NCBI RefSeq assembly: GCF_027596085.1
Contig: NC_072472.1
Coordinates: 19,514,680-19,578,679, forward strand
Reading direction: 5' to 3'
DNA: 64,000 bases
Source of the DNA: Anoplopoma fimbria
Lineage: Eukaryota > Chordata > Actinopteri > Perciformes > Anoplopomatidae
Positions 10,816-23,668 of the stretch are shown here, piece by piece. The notes under the pieces are model-generated. The model did no database searches, had not been told where the DNA came from, and saw nothing but the letters and a program-made list of their open reading frames with translations. Position 1 is the stretch's first letter, and each line of letters starts with the position of its first letter. The position numbers were made by a program, and so were the translations under genes.

Positions 10816-13248
10816 ATGTCCTCTGACAGCAACGGCGCGCGCGTCAACGAGGCCAAGAGAGTGGCTATTTTCGGGGGGACGCACGGGAACGAGATGTCCG
10901 GCGTGACGCTCGTCAACCTGTGGGTGAAGAACAGCGCCGAGATACAGAGGAAACATGTCGAGACCAAGCCGTTCATCACCAACCCGAAGGCCGTGGAGAA
11001 GTGCAGCAGATACGTGGACACGGACCTGAACCGAGCCTTCACACCGGAGAACCTCAGGTAAACACTGCGCATCCCGGGCCGGGCAGGTAGGACAACGTCG
11101 CTGCTGCTGCTGGTGCTGCTGGTGGTGGTGGTGGTGGTGGTGGTGTTCTTGTCTGTTGTCATACATGTTGAATGCAAACTTTGTCCTGGCATGGATCCAC
11201 AAAACGGGGTCACATTTAACTACAGAGCCGTTTGTGATCATTTTACTGATTGGGGTTTGAGAGCCATCTGTTTAAAAAAATAAAAATAAAAGAAAATGTC
11301 AGATGCATACCTATTATGACATTATCTGAATGTACATTTCCTCTTTTGGATATGGTTGCGAATGAAATCAACGATCTATATTCTTGATCACTGTTGACCT
11401 CTACTACAGTCAGTGTAAATGTAATGACAGCGTTATTATGCAACATTATTGACGCGATTGACTCCGCGTGTGTGTGTGTGTGTGTGTGTGTGTGTTCTCT
11501 GCCAGACAAATTAGATACATATCATAAGATCTCTTGCTTATGAGAACGTCTGGTTAACACAATGGAATGAAAAAACAACAAAAACCATTACAGCCCGGAC
11601 GAACGGGAGGGGGCGCTACATTATAGGGTTTACAGTGTTATAACGGGGACATCCTACGGTAAAAATCGGTCACGTGGACATTTCCATCAAAATGCTATTA
11701 TCTCAGGTTGTGTGTGTGTGTGTTTACCATCGGACATGCCCCCCCCCCCCCCCCCCCTTAGCCCCCCTGCCAATAACAGCAGCGTGTCCCCCTCCTCCCC
11801 CTCGGATGGAGCTGACCGTGAGCCAGCAGGGAGAAACGTGAGCGAAACGTGACCGAGCTGCAAATGAATTAAGACGATTTCCCCCCCTTTTTTTTCTTTT
11901 TTTTTTCCTTTTTTTAAATTTTTTTTTTTTTATTCGTCCCTCTTCGTGTTCGTTGTAGCGGAAGATGAAGTCTTGTGAAAACGCTGGCCCACACAGTCAT
12001 CCCGCATGAATACACACGGCGGCCTGTTTACTGATGCGGTTGGATGACAACATTGCTTCCCACTACTCCTAAAGCACTATAGGCATCCTGTAATAACAGC
12101 CCCAAGGTTATTGTGCTGTGTCTCTTTGTAGCCTTGTCATCATAATTAATAGACTTTATCTTGGCCTTTTATTTTGATTTGCCATAATTTACCCATGGTT
12201 CCCTTGTGATATTTTTTTAAGGTCTATGATGTAGTGTTTCCTTTTTGAATACACTTTTGTAGAAGCTGGGATCAAACTGTATAGGTGGAGTTACTGTCAC
12301 TGCCTCATCCAGCACATTTAAAATGATCTTTATAGATCTTCTAAATGCTTAGGGTCCGGCCTCTCTGAAGGCAACGTATAAGAGGATTAACCACACACAG
12401 TCTATTTCTAAAAACAGCTCATGGGGTCCTTCTCTTCAACTCAAACAGACTGACAACTCTTGCTTTTTCCTCACATTCACTGTCTATGTGTCCTCTCAGT
12501 TGTTGTGCGGTTGTAATTCACACACTGTGCCAAAGCCCCCTGGCAGTCCAGACAATACCAGATGTTTGCGGAAAATGGTTGTCTAAAGAGCAGATGTGAG
12601 GGGAGGCGAGACAATATGCGCAGCAGAGGCGCTGTTCTACTGTAGTTTGGAGAACATCCTGGACCAGTGGTTATTCTGAAACGCTTTAAAAAGAGCTAAG
12701 AGAAAAAAAGGGGGGGGCTCTCATTATTTGCTCAGAGCGTGTGGAATGTCTGTCTAGAGAGGAAGGGGGTGTGAAAGCAACTTTATCCAGGCTGACAAAA
12801 CAAACCTTTCATCGTTTCTTAAGAGCAGCAAAGCAAGGATTGGTGAAAGTGGCTTACATTTCTCACAAAAGGGTCAGCTTATGTATCCCAGCGCGTGACT
12901 AAATGGCTAACATGATTTTCTGCTTTAAAGATTAAGTGGAATCATGGTAATTATCCTTTACAGTTATTGAAGTTTTGCTGTTATCCACATGTGAATAACT
13001 GCATTAAATACAAACCATACTTTCGACACAGAAATCAGGAAATTCATATTTCCCGCTTTTGATCTCACAGTGATTGTGTCAACTTGTTAATCAGAGATAT
13101 TACAGTCAGGTGAAAGTGTTACAGGGCATGAAGGACAAGTAGACAATCATTAACAAGCGGCATAGCTCATTGTCCCTTCAGGTGCATTGTCTGATAAGCT
13201 GTGATAAGAAAATCACATGTGTTGGCATCTTTCTCATGCGGTGTGTTG

Positions 13249-13282
<34 letters not shown>

Positions 13283-16200
13283 GCGTGTGCGTGCGCCCCA
13301 CAGTGCCCCGGAAGGAGATGACCTGCCCTACGAGGTGCAGCGAGCCCAGGAGATCAACAGGATATTTGGGCCAAAAGGAAGCCCCGAGGCCTACGATGTA
13401 GTCTTTGACCTCCACAACACCACGTCCAACATGGGCTGCACTCTGATCCTGGAGAACTCCAAAGACCACTTCAATCTGCAGATGATGAACTACATCAAGG
13501 TGACGACCCTCGATGAGCACGTTTAGGTTTCTATAAAACTCTGCGCCAAAGACACACCTCTGTGGTGTGTTTAGGAGCACTTTTCCGCTCAGTATGTGAA
13601 AAAAAGTCTTATTCAGTGGATCAATTTAACATTTCCAATTTCTGAATGGGGGAATGTTAAAGGTGGTCTGGTTTCTGCTCAATTCTCTCTTCCACATCGT
13701 GGTGTGCCTAAAAGTCAATGTTCTACTTGAAGGTCTCTTCGGAGACGTCCAGTTAACCTGTGCAGATAATATATTCACCAGTTTACCTTCAGGTCTTTAA
13801 CAAACTCATTTAAAGGATCAACCATCCAAACACACCGGCCTGTATTCTTGGGTCACTATCTGTGCTCATGAACCTGAGTGGACGCCTTCTTCTTTTGCTT
13901 TATATACAAAAAGAACACTACATTACAAAAATCTACATTACATTTTATTAAGCATATAAGAATACCAAACTTTACTTGACATTCATTTGGCTTGCTAAGC
14001 AGTTTTGGAATATATTGAACTTAGTCTGTAAGCGGCTCTAGATCTTAAAACAAAACAAAGGCAAGCAGAGCGACACCAGGGAGGAGAGGAGCAGCCAAAA
14101 GAAACACACTCTTTGTGACCATCAGCAATAGAGGTTATGAAAAAAAATGTTTTAACTTTAAGAAACACAAAAAATGTTGACTCAGCTTCCCCGCTCATTC
14201 AGAGACCTCAGGCAAACAAATAAGAGCAAACAACCTTGTATAGCTTGAACCTTATGAGCTCTTAGTTGAGCTTTTTATCCATCAGTCTATGAATTAAGTT
14301 GATTGTGGAGACAATAATCACAAATCAGTTTGTGCTGTAAATTATTTTTGTGGTTTTACTTTACCAAGACAGACTTAAACTTGATTCCTGAACACTGTCA
14401 TTGTGTTTGTTTGTTCTTGTGCACGTCCTGTCTGCTCCCATGTGAGCTGGTGCAGAATTCACTTTCTGTGGATCAGAGCCATAAAGCTCCCGTTAGGTTG
14501 TGCTTCAAACAGTTGGCTGATGTTTAGCGCTGTGTGACTGTTCGAAGGTGCATGTGTTTTCTTTTTTTTTTTAAACCGCTACTGAGATCTTGCTTTTGTT
14601 GGCTTCGTGTTGCAGAAAGCCATCGCTCCGGCCAGTTGTCTTGTCCTGCTGAATGAACATCCTCTGTTGAAATATTCCACTTCACGCTCTGTTGCCAAGC
14701 ATCCCGTCGGTGAGTCTCTCGAGCCCCGGGGCCAAATAGCTTCTTGGGACAACACACAAAGATATTCCTCCAAAGACGTCAACCTTAACATTTGAAAAAA
14801 ATGCGTCTCCTGATTGTTTGATTACAGGTCTGGAAGTGGGTCCTCAGCCTCAAGGGGTTTTGAGGAGCAACATCTTCGAGGCTATGAGGGTGATACTGAA
14901 ACATGCGTTGGACTTCATCGAACTGTTTAATAAAGGTATTTACAGCTATGACACAAAACACTTACAGCGGGTAAAATAAGTATTGAACACGTCACCATTT
15001 TTCTAAGTAAATATTTTTCTAAAGGTGCTATTGACATGAATTTTTCACCAGGTGTCGGTAACAACCCAAGTAATCCATACATACAAAGAAAACAAAACAA
15101 ATAAGTTCAGAAATGAAGTTATGTGTAATAAAATGGAATGACACAGGGAAAAAGTATTGAACACGCTTACTGAAATTTATTTAATACTTCGTACAAAAGC
15201 CTTTGTTGGTAATGACAGCTTCAAGACGCCTCCTGTATGGAGAAACTAGTCGCATGCATTGCTCAGGTGGGATTTTGGCCCATTCTTCCACACAAACAGT
15301 CTTCAAATCTTGAAGGTTCCGTGGGCCTCTTCTATGAACTCTGATCTTTAGTTCTTTCCATAGATTCTCTGTTGGATTCAAGTCCGGTGATTGGCTGGGC
15401 CATTCTAGCAGCTTTATTTTCTTTCTCTGAAACCAATTGAGAGTTTCCTTGGCTGTGTGTTTGGGATCATTGTCCTGCTGAAATGTCCACTCTCGTTTCA
15501 TCTTCATCATCCTGGTAGATGGCAGCAGATTTTTATCAAGAATGTCTCGGTACATTTTTCCATTCATCCTTCCTTCAATTATATGAAGTTTGCCAGTGCC
15601 GTATGCTGAAAAACAGCCCCACACCATGATGTTCCCACCTCCAAACTTCACTGTTGGTATGGTGTTTTGGGGGTGATGTGCAGTGCCATTTGACCTCCAA
15701 ACATGGTGTGTATTATGGCATCCAAAGAGTTCAAATTTGGTCTCATCTGACCAGACTATATTCTCCCAGTATTTCACAGGCTTGTCTAAATGTTGTGCAG
15801 CAAACTTTAAACGAGCTTCAACATGCTTTTTCTTCAGCAATGGAGTCTTGCGTGGTGAGCGTGCATACAGGCCACGGCGGTTGAGTACATTACTTATTGT
15901 TTTCTTTGAAACAATTGTACCTGCTAATTCCAGGTCTTTCTGAAGCTCTCCACAAGTGGTCCTTGGCTCTTGGACAGCTCTTCTGATAATTATTTTCACT
16001 CCTCTGTCAGAAATCTTGCGAGGAGCACCTGATCGTGGCCGGTTTATGGTGAAATGATGTTCTTTCCACATCCAGTGCTCACTGGAACATTCAGAAGTTT
16101 AGAAATCCTTCTGTAACCAATGCCATCAGTATGTTTTTCAACAATAAGGTTGCGACGGTCTTGAGAGAGCTCTTTGCTTTTACCCATCATGAGATGTTTC

Positions 16201-19200
16201 TTGTGTGACACCTTGGTAATGAGACACCTTTTTATAGGCCATCAGTTGGGACTGAACCAGCTGATATTAATTTGCACTAACAAGGGGCAGGATTGCTTTC
16301 TAATTACTGATAGATTTCAGCTGGTGTCTTGGCTTTCCATGCCTTTTTGCACCTCCCTTTCTTCACGTGTTCAATACTTTTTCCCTGTGTCATTCCATTT
16401 TATTACACATAACTTAATTTCTGAACTTATTTGTTTGGTTTTCTTTGTATGTATGGATTACTTGGGTTGTTACCGACATCTGGTGAAAATGTCATGTCAA
16501 TAGCACCTTTAGAAATATATTTATGGAGAAAAATGGTGACGTGTTCTATACTTATTTTACCCGCTGTATGTTGCATTCAACAACAGGCCACGTTACGAGA
16601 TTTTAAAGGAAACAGCTGGGATTTAAGTCTGCAGGAGAGGTGTCTCTCAAGAATTCTGACATGGGGGACGACTAAGTATGATTCATGCGTGTTATGCAAT
16701 AGGAAAATAAGTCAGCCGTCCTGCTCGTCAGCATCATCTTGACAAGAAACATTTTGTGACAAAAAAACGCCCATGGGTTCCACGCTGATTCATCCAGATG
16801 TACCTTTACCCAGATCTCTAAATGTATCTGCATCTGGCTTATCGACCCCTTCTCTGCCCCCGAGGATCAGAACAGAGTTTGCAATGTTTAGGTGCCAAAA
16901 GGGTGGCCTCTTCCCTCCTCTTTTTTTCTGCTTAAACAAGCGCTCCGTGCCAAGTGCAGGCTGCAGTCTGTCGGTTTCCCCTGCCTGGCCCGGCTGTTTG
17001 AATGCCCTGCTTGTTGTCAGAGTCCGGCTGCCAACGGTGTGGTAATGTTCTGTCGTGGTGCTGATGAATGCTCGGGCACTCTGAAGCCGAGCAGCATGAA
17101 GAAACAGCTCGTTTTTTCATAAGAGATTGAACTGCTCTTACAGTTGAAAATGACTTCCTGTGAGAGAACACAGCTAGTCCCTTTTTTATGCTCTGTGTGC
17201 TGCCACTTGCATATCAATGCAGCTTAGTGGTCTCCTACACTTAGCACTGAGCATTTACTTAATGTCAAAGCTCTGCCAAGAAAGGCTGCACATCCTGTTC
17301 AGTTCCGGAGATGAATAAGACCACTTTGGCACCGGGTGGCACCTTCCAGCTTCTGGTTCAACACACTTTACCAGAGTACTTTCATGTATCAGAGGTGGGG
17401 ACTTGGACTCATGTCACACAGACAGGGACTTGAGACATGACTTGCAAAGAAACACTCGTAAGCATCTCTTTGTTGGAGGGACTACAGGGATGTGGATATT
17501 GATCTGTCATTAGTTGGAGACCCAGTGTAATCATACAATAACAATTGTACTCTAACTGATAGGTGATGGTTATCATTGCGTGCCTGATAATGTTAGCAAT
17601 ATGTTCCCGTTACCCTGATTAACTTTAGTCTTGAATCCATTTTTAAGGGGGCAAAATACAGTTATTTACTTTGAATGAAAGTTTTTACTATGTGTTTTTT
17701 TTCATATTGCATTGCAATAGCCTGCTCAAAATGATTATCTACCAAAAACTAGTCAATGCTGATACTGTATGCTTAGATGGAGCCCTTACATATGACATAA
17801 CCCTAATTACAACCTGAAGAGACCTGAGACTTTAATCAGACTCTAGCTCAAGAGGACTTATGAACATTAATGCATATCTGAAATTAACTTTACAGACACT
17901 TTTAAACCACACAACAGCATCCTCATAGATAATTTGAATATACTTGATTACTGTTTTTTTATATTTATAGAATCTGAATCCGCATCTTTCATTCTGTACA
18001 CTTTATTTAACTCTTGCTTATGACACAAATGCAATTGGTTTCTTTCCACTATTTTTGGCATATACAGTATTATTTTTAATATCACAGTGCCCCGTAAAAA
18101 AATACATTTATTCAATTATTAGGATATAACTTAAGTTGTCTTTTTTTGTTTGCAATTACACTCTGCCATGAAAGCATGCAGGGTCCCATACATGGAATGT
18201 AGGAACCCTGTCCTTTGTGAACTGTTATATCAGAGCTCGCTACCAAGGCATCGTCTCGCATGTGCATTATATTCAGTCTTCTAACTCAGACTCGTATGTG
18301 TTATCCCAATTATCTTCAAATTCATACACAGAAAGTATTTCTCTCCTTGTAGACTACATTTAATAAAGGTCAGATAATCTCTAGATTGTTCCTCGGATGA
18401 AAATGGTATTTACGTTCACATGCAGGGAGGATTTTTGTGTAGTATCCCGGGGAAAATATACCTTTAGTTATATTCAGATCAGTTGATCATTGACAAAAGT
18501 CTAGTTTTAACTGGGATCACAGCGGCCAAGAAGTTGATCATTTGCAGGGTTTTTTACATTCTTTTTTCTTTCTTTTCACTATTCTTGTTATTTCTAGTGG
18601 GACTTATATTTGTATTGCTAAAGCCTATTTTTCTTCAATTCCTTATTTTCCTTCCCCTTATTTCCTTTTTTTCAATATTTGTCAGTGTCTTCAATAGTTT
18701 TTGTAATACAGGATTTTTGCAGGATGTTTATAATGTTGTGTGTGTGGTTGTCTGTGTGTTGTTCAGGCATGGAGTTCCCTCCCTGTACAGTGGAAGTTTT
18801 CTGGGTCTTAGAGAGGATTGACTATCCCAGAGATGCCAACGGAAACATCATTGCCATGGTGCACCCCAATCTGCAGGTAAAACTCAGGCTGCCTGTGTAT
18901 CCGACCTATTGAACCTGTGATTATGAGTTATTCCAAAAGAGGAAATGAGACATATTTGGTCAACATGAGAGTGTATTATTTTAGATTGAGTGAAACACTC
19001 AAGTTACTTTCCCTGTGGTTACTGCTTGTTGTTTCAGGACTGTGACTGGGAGCCGCTGAACCCCGGTGACCCAATGTTCCAAACGTTTGACGGAAAGACC
19101 ATTCGCTACCAAGGCTCAGGCACCGTCTACCCAACATTCATCAATGAGGCAGCCTATTATGAAAAACAACAGGCATTTGTAACCACCAGGCGAGAAGCCC

Positions 19201-19229
19201 TGGTAGCGAGCGCCATCAGTAAAGTATGA
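10816..19229 (+). CDS. aspa: Aspartoacylase (N-acetylaspartate amidohydrolase), 6 coding exons
   Basis: Exons 10816-11057, 13304-13499, 14616-14709, 14828-14935, 18767-18876 and 19038-19229 join in phase to 313 aa, the same length as human ASPA. The enzyme removes acetate from N-acetyl-aspartate in the cytosol, in mammals mainly in oligodendrocytes; human loss causes Canavan disease. Zinc ligands H23 and E26 (in [10 protein letters not shown]) and H118 (in FDLHNTTSN) are present, as are substrate residues R65, N72, R73, Y166, R170 and Y290. The catalytic glutamate is E180 (in [10 protein letters not shown]). Each is offset by exactly +2 from the human numbers. The N-terminus carries two extra residues. 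The acceptor of exon 2 directly follows a (TG)n tract in place of a pyrimidine tract. AATAAA at 20193-20198 is a possible poly(A) signal. Confidence 0.96.
11058..13303 (+). other. aspa: aspa intron 1, low-complexity rich
   Basis: The intron holds a (GGT)n-like tract near 11110-11145, (GT)14 at 11467-11494, a 19-base C run at 11739-11757, a T-rich tract at 11881-11931 and (GT)n/(GTGC)n at 13249-13294 next to exon 2. No transposon or RNA gene was recognised. Confidence 0.7.
14965..16566 (-). mobile_element. Tc1/mariner element (1,602 bp, IR/DR type) in aspa intron 4
   Basis: The element begins CAGCGGGTAAAATAAG and ends with its inverse, CTTATTTTACCCGCTG, and is flanked by TA at 14963-14964 and 16567-16568, the Tc1 target duplication. 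Inverted repeats extend about 200 bases on each side. Each contains the motif AGTATTGAACACG twice, once near the tip and once near the inner border (about 15153-15165 and 16365-16378). This is the IR/DR layout of Sleeping Beauty-like fish elements. It lies opposite to aspa and is fully intronic, so it should not alter the protein. Confidence 0.95.
15181..16190 (-). pseudogene. Tc1 transposase, inactivated by a small deletion or frameshift
   Basis: The catalytic part reads without interruption from 16071 to the stop at 15181. The DDE triad is visible in [17 protein letters not shown] and [11 protein letters not shown]; 34 residues separate the second Asp from the Glu, so it is D34E. The normal start is the ATG at 16190, which opens a DNA-binding paired-like region ([20 protein letters not shown]). 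After about 40 codons, near 16073, the frame changes and part of the usual linker before the WKEHHF segment appears to be missing. The protein therefore lacks a continuous DNA-binding domain and is unlikely to be active. Few other lesions are seen, so the copy is fairly young. Confidence 0.9.
16569..18766 (+). other. aspa: Rest of aspa intron 4
   Basis: Between the Tc1 element and exon 5 the sequence is AT-rich with no recognisable exon, RNA gene or element. A T-rich stretch precedes the exon 5 acceptor. Confidence 0.5.
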
Positions 19230-20297
19230 AAACCGGTCGGTAAGGCTAACGGCGACCTCGATCGTGCTGTTAGCCACGCCGACGGTCTGTGTGTAGATTT
19301 TTGCACTTTGTTCTGTTAGCAAATGACAGACTTTCCTCACATAATGACTAGTTACCATCTTTCAAACACTGATTTAGTTTGCTATGCATTAACTATCAGA
19401 GAACCCATTAACTATGCAAAGAACATGTGTGGAGGCTTTTCAAAGAGTCATTGTGAAAGTCTTTGATATGAAGAAGCATATTGCTGTGGTAAGTGTTTAT
19501 GATACTGTTGTTATTTAAAAAATATATTAACATTAAATCAACTAAGCTTTTGTTTAATAATTTTAAAGGCCAGTCCTGATCATTGGTGGCTTATGAATCA
19601 TTAAAAATCACTCTTTAAGTTTTTCTACTACTGCTCAGGATCATAACCTGCAACTTTTGACCTAAAACTGTAGTTGTTTGTCCTCTTATACATATATATT
19701 TGTTACATCATTGGGAGGGTGTTTGTGGCCTTTGATACTACCTACCTGTAACTCCAATGGTTGCATCTGTGGTGCTGTCCTATCGTTGCCTTAATGGAGA
19801 TTTCAGACAAAAAATAATAATTGCACAACAAATTTGGAGTGGAATTTGTAGATAATACGTGTCGGATAACCAGATATTATTTTGATAAGAAATGGCGTAC
19901 GTTCTGTTCCTCTAAACAAATGGGATGCAGTCTGAAACGTGTTTTATAATGATATTCCTGTGTCTATTTTGATATACTTGTACTGTATGTTTGGTTTAAC
20001 GTGAAATATAGTACTTGAATCGTGGAAGGCATATGTACTTTTTAAATATTTTTTACGTCTTTGTCTGTGTAAAAGTGCATCACTGTGGTCTAAGAGTTAT
20101 TCCTGTTTCAATAAGCAATATTTCTTTGGTAGAACCATTTATGTGATTAGTAACGTTTGCTGTCCTTGAAGTCCTGTGGAAATTACACAACAAATAAATG
20201 TAGTGCTATGCTACACTGTGCTGTTTTATTGTAAGCACCCTTCATACTGTGTTGTTGACCTGACGTACTTGTTTTGTCCTGTAGTGTTGCACCTACA

Positions 20298-20312
20298 GCC
20301 ACTAGAGGGCGT
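20298..20312 (+). promoter_or_regulatory. CTCF-like binding motif between aspa and abr
   Basis: GCCACTAGAGGGCGT fits the CTCF core CCASYAGRKGGCRS at every position. Its place between the end of aspa and the start of abr suits an insulator, but occupancy is inferred only. A weaker reverse-strand match lies at about 35403-35420. Confidence 0.55.
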
Positions 20313-20544
20313 CCCGCACCCACTGATAGAAGTCCTCTCCATGGTGCGCTCTGCTGCAGCACAGTTAGTACCAGAGGAGCCAGTTGCACAGTGCATGTAA
20401 AAACATTATACACAAAACTGAAACAGAACTCAGTAATATTGCACAAATTTTGAATCTTGACTGTATTACTTACAGCAGTTATATTCAAATATAAATGCAC
20501 AGTCGTTGTAAATGGTAATAGATGGTAAATTGACTGTACTTACA

Positions 20545-20757
20545 TGTCATTCACTTATTTCACCCATACACTGATACCATGAAAGGTTCCAACTGCCCAT
20601 CAGAACTATCTAAAATTCACACCCATTCGCACAGCCCTCGGGAGCAATTTGGGGTCAAGTATCTTGACACATCGACATGGACTAGAGGAGCTGGGGGTTG
20701 TACCGCAGATTTGCTAATTGAGGGGACGACCCGCTCTACCTTCTGAGCCACAGTTGC
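20545..20757 (-). mobile_element. tRNA-derived SINE copy, degenerate
   Basis: On the minus strand from about 20755 the sequence has an A-box-like GTGGCTCAGAAGGTAGAGCG and a decayed B box (CGGTACAACCCC). A body with CTTGACCCCAAATTGCTCCC follows, a pattern common to a widespread fish SINE. The copy is diverged and its ends are approximate. Confidence 0.65.
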
Positions 20758-23339
20758 CCAATATGTGTTCAATATATTTGGGAAGAATGTCTATATCGCA
20801 AAACTTTTATTCATAAGACATTTGGATTATGGCTCAATGTATTTAAATAGATACAAGTATTGGAAATCCTGACCAAAGCTCATTCATATTTTTATCATTT
20901 TCATCTCTTTTTTGGCAGACAACACACATCTGATACCGCACACTATGCTGTTACTGATATCTTATGTATACACAGTATGTTGTACATAACATGTTCAGTG
21001 TTTAGAGAGGACACAGATGTTTACAGAGACCACTCATCCATTTTCAGAGTAAACATTAAATGCTACAAATTCAGCATGACTGGGGATTTTTGGTCATTTC
21101 TTTTATCCTTGCATTCTTTTTGCTCACACTGTTGGTTTCATCTCATTTGCCGGAATTAATTCAAATCAAGGATATTATTAGACCACACTCGAGAGGTGTG
21201 GCGAAGAAAAAAAACTGTAGAAGATATGTTCAGCGCTTACATGTTTGGTGTATAAAGGGTTGGATAACATAATAAAGTGGGGAGTTTTTTGTGTGACGTA
21301 TGAAAGCCCTTTGGGAATGGGACTTAAAAAATGCTGTCTGCCAAGTCTTCTCTTTGTTCATAGCCCGACCGTTTCCCCCAGTCATGTCATTATCTTCTAA
21401 CTGAGCACTGTCGGAGTCGAGACGTTCATTCTTATGCATTCCACCAGCTGACTGAAGTGAACACTTGTAGCTTAACTGGAAATGTTTGTGCATTTCCTGC
21501 TATATCATGTCAGGCTTGTGATTAGTATTTCAGTTTCATGACCCCAGGCTGGTCGTAGCCTTTCCCATCTGTTCATTACAATAACCCAATCAGGGCTCTC
21601 AGGCCTGCAACGGGTGCTGATCAATGATTCCTCCTGGCTACTGAAAGCTTTTAGGAGAATGATGTTTCAGTTCTGGGCAGGGATCCAAACAGGCACCAAG
21701 CGTCCATCTCTCAGCCTATAGTTCTCTGTCCGTAGTGGTAACTTTCTCCTCTGCTGTATAGCTTTTACTGGAAGCCTTTGCTTGTTTACCCAGTTTGTAT
21801 CCTGCTGAGATGAAGGTGACTGGGTTTTATGGTTGCTCCTTTGCATATGAAATTCACTATGATCAAAAGTTTTCAAGGTAAGATATTAAAAAAACTTGTT
21901 TTGCTAAATTAAAAAAAATGTTGAGCTAGTAAATGTAAAATATTCACCTGGTGTGCCACAAATCAAGTGGGTGAAATAAAAAAGGTTGAGCAAGGGTCAC
22001 ATTTCTCACCAAAGATTATTCTGCAGTGATAAAATAGCATCAACCAAAACAAGCGAGAGAATGACGACACGTGTCCGTATCCGATATGCATGCACGAATG
22101 CGTGTCAAAGCCCTGATGTGTGCACGTGGGTTTGCAGGTGGATTGTTTTCATGCCAAGTCATCAGAAGCACGATAAACACGACTCTTCCCTTCTTTCATG
22201 CCAAACCAGAGACATGTCTTGTCACAGCGCCGTCCTTTCACAAAACAGTCCTGTTTTGCAATAATGCAAGTTAGCAAAGCACTGCTGATATCTACGGGAA
22301 ATGCCCATCCATGTTGCCAAGACAGTAAGTGAGATGATAGAAGAGACCAACTATTAATCCAAGAGCCAGGTCTCCTCAATGCAAGTGTTACAGCTCACCC
22401 TGGTTAGTCATGTCAATCATATCTTGATGGATGATAAAACAAAAGTGCCTTGAATAGAAAGCAATCAGCAAAAACAATTGACTGTTTTATTTTATGCATA
22501 TGATCAGATTTCTCTGTTCAGGACTTGAGATGACATTTCTTTGAATTCCGGCTTAGACAAAAACAGGTAAAACCAGCAGATCAGTGGAGATTACATTACA
22601 TTAAGTCTGTTTTCGTATTCACCTTTTCATTTTGAAGTATAACCTATTTGAGCCAATAAGTATAGGCATTTGATATCAGTCCACCATTCCACCTGTCATG
22701 TACATGCATATTATGTTTCTTTGTAGAATAAAAGAATACAAAATGCAAAGAAAAGCGACTTTCAGACGCTCACCACATGGTGTGAACGTTTAACCCCAAG
22801 GTAAAGCGTGGTGACAGCTTGTTTTTTGTAAAAGCGAAGTGTGATGAATTCATCAACTGCTTCCACTTTACTTGTACCTGTTGCATTCAAGTGCTGTCGG
22901 AACTCTTTGCCTACTGCTGCGAATGATGGGGAATATTCTGTGGTAGCCTACTCAAGTGCTACGAGATGTTTTATCTGGAGATAAAGGCAGTTTTAACGTT
23001 TGATGATAAACAATTCTGGGATGTTACTATCATACACTATCATCTACTCTGGAGAAAGAAGGATGCTGAGCCTAATAAATATTGTACTTTGATACTTAAG
23101 CTTATTATGTATTGTGGTGTGTGTTCTTTTATTTTAACCTGCTTTTTCTCATATTTTGTAATATTACAATGGTAATCTAGCAGGAAGTAGAAAATAGCTC
23201 AATGGTTGATTTTTTTAAATGTTGAAGTTACAGGAACAATGTTTTGTTTTTTTCAAAGAAAGCAAAACACATCTGCTTTTAAATCTGGAATTGATTGCTG
23301 CGTTGATCTGATTTGTTTTGTACATACAACTACATAGAA

Positions 23340-23668
23340 GACAAACTCCGAGCAGCACTTGAAGGCAGCACGTCTCAATCCAGGAAGTCTCGAAACTTTT
23401 CAGCGTAGTGACAAACTTGTTCCTCGCATCACTCGCTGTGCACAGTACGCCCGCTGTTTGAACGTGAGGGAGGCTGAAGATGGTCAGAAAACGGTCCAGT
23501 TAATATCGACAGACAGTTTTTAGTTTTTTTCCTCTCAGAAGGAGGTGAATAAATGCAACAGAGGCGCAGCTAACTGTCGGTGAAGAGGTGTAGACACAGA
23601 ACGGTGAGCTCCAGCATTTCTCTCTGACCAGACTGCGTTTGGCGCAAAGCCCGAGCTAAAATATCGAT
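23340..23668 (+). promoter_or_regulatory. abr: Upstream abr promoter and leader
   Basis: The segment just before the long first exon becomes CpG-rich, and CpG density stays high through 24500. It includes purine-rich GGAAGT-type ETS motifs and no clear TATA box. It is assigned as the promoter and leader of the long abr transcript by position only. Confidence 0.5.

Larger units (their letters stand above)
19230..23339. other. aspa-abr intergenic region
   Basis: The first part up to about 20200 is the probable aspa 3' untranslated region. Beyond the CTCF-like motif and the SINE listed separately, no exon or RNA gene was recognised. The short open frames here show no family likeness. Confidence 0.5.

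Noticed and set aside
10737..11241. Two overlapping minus-strand open frames with poly-Thr or poly-His
   Set aside because: They are shadows of aspa exon 1 and the adjacent GGT-repeat tract.
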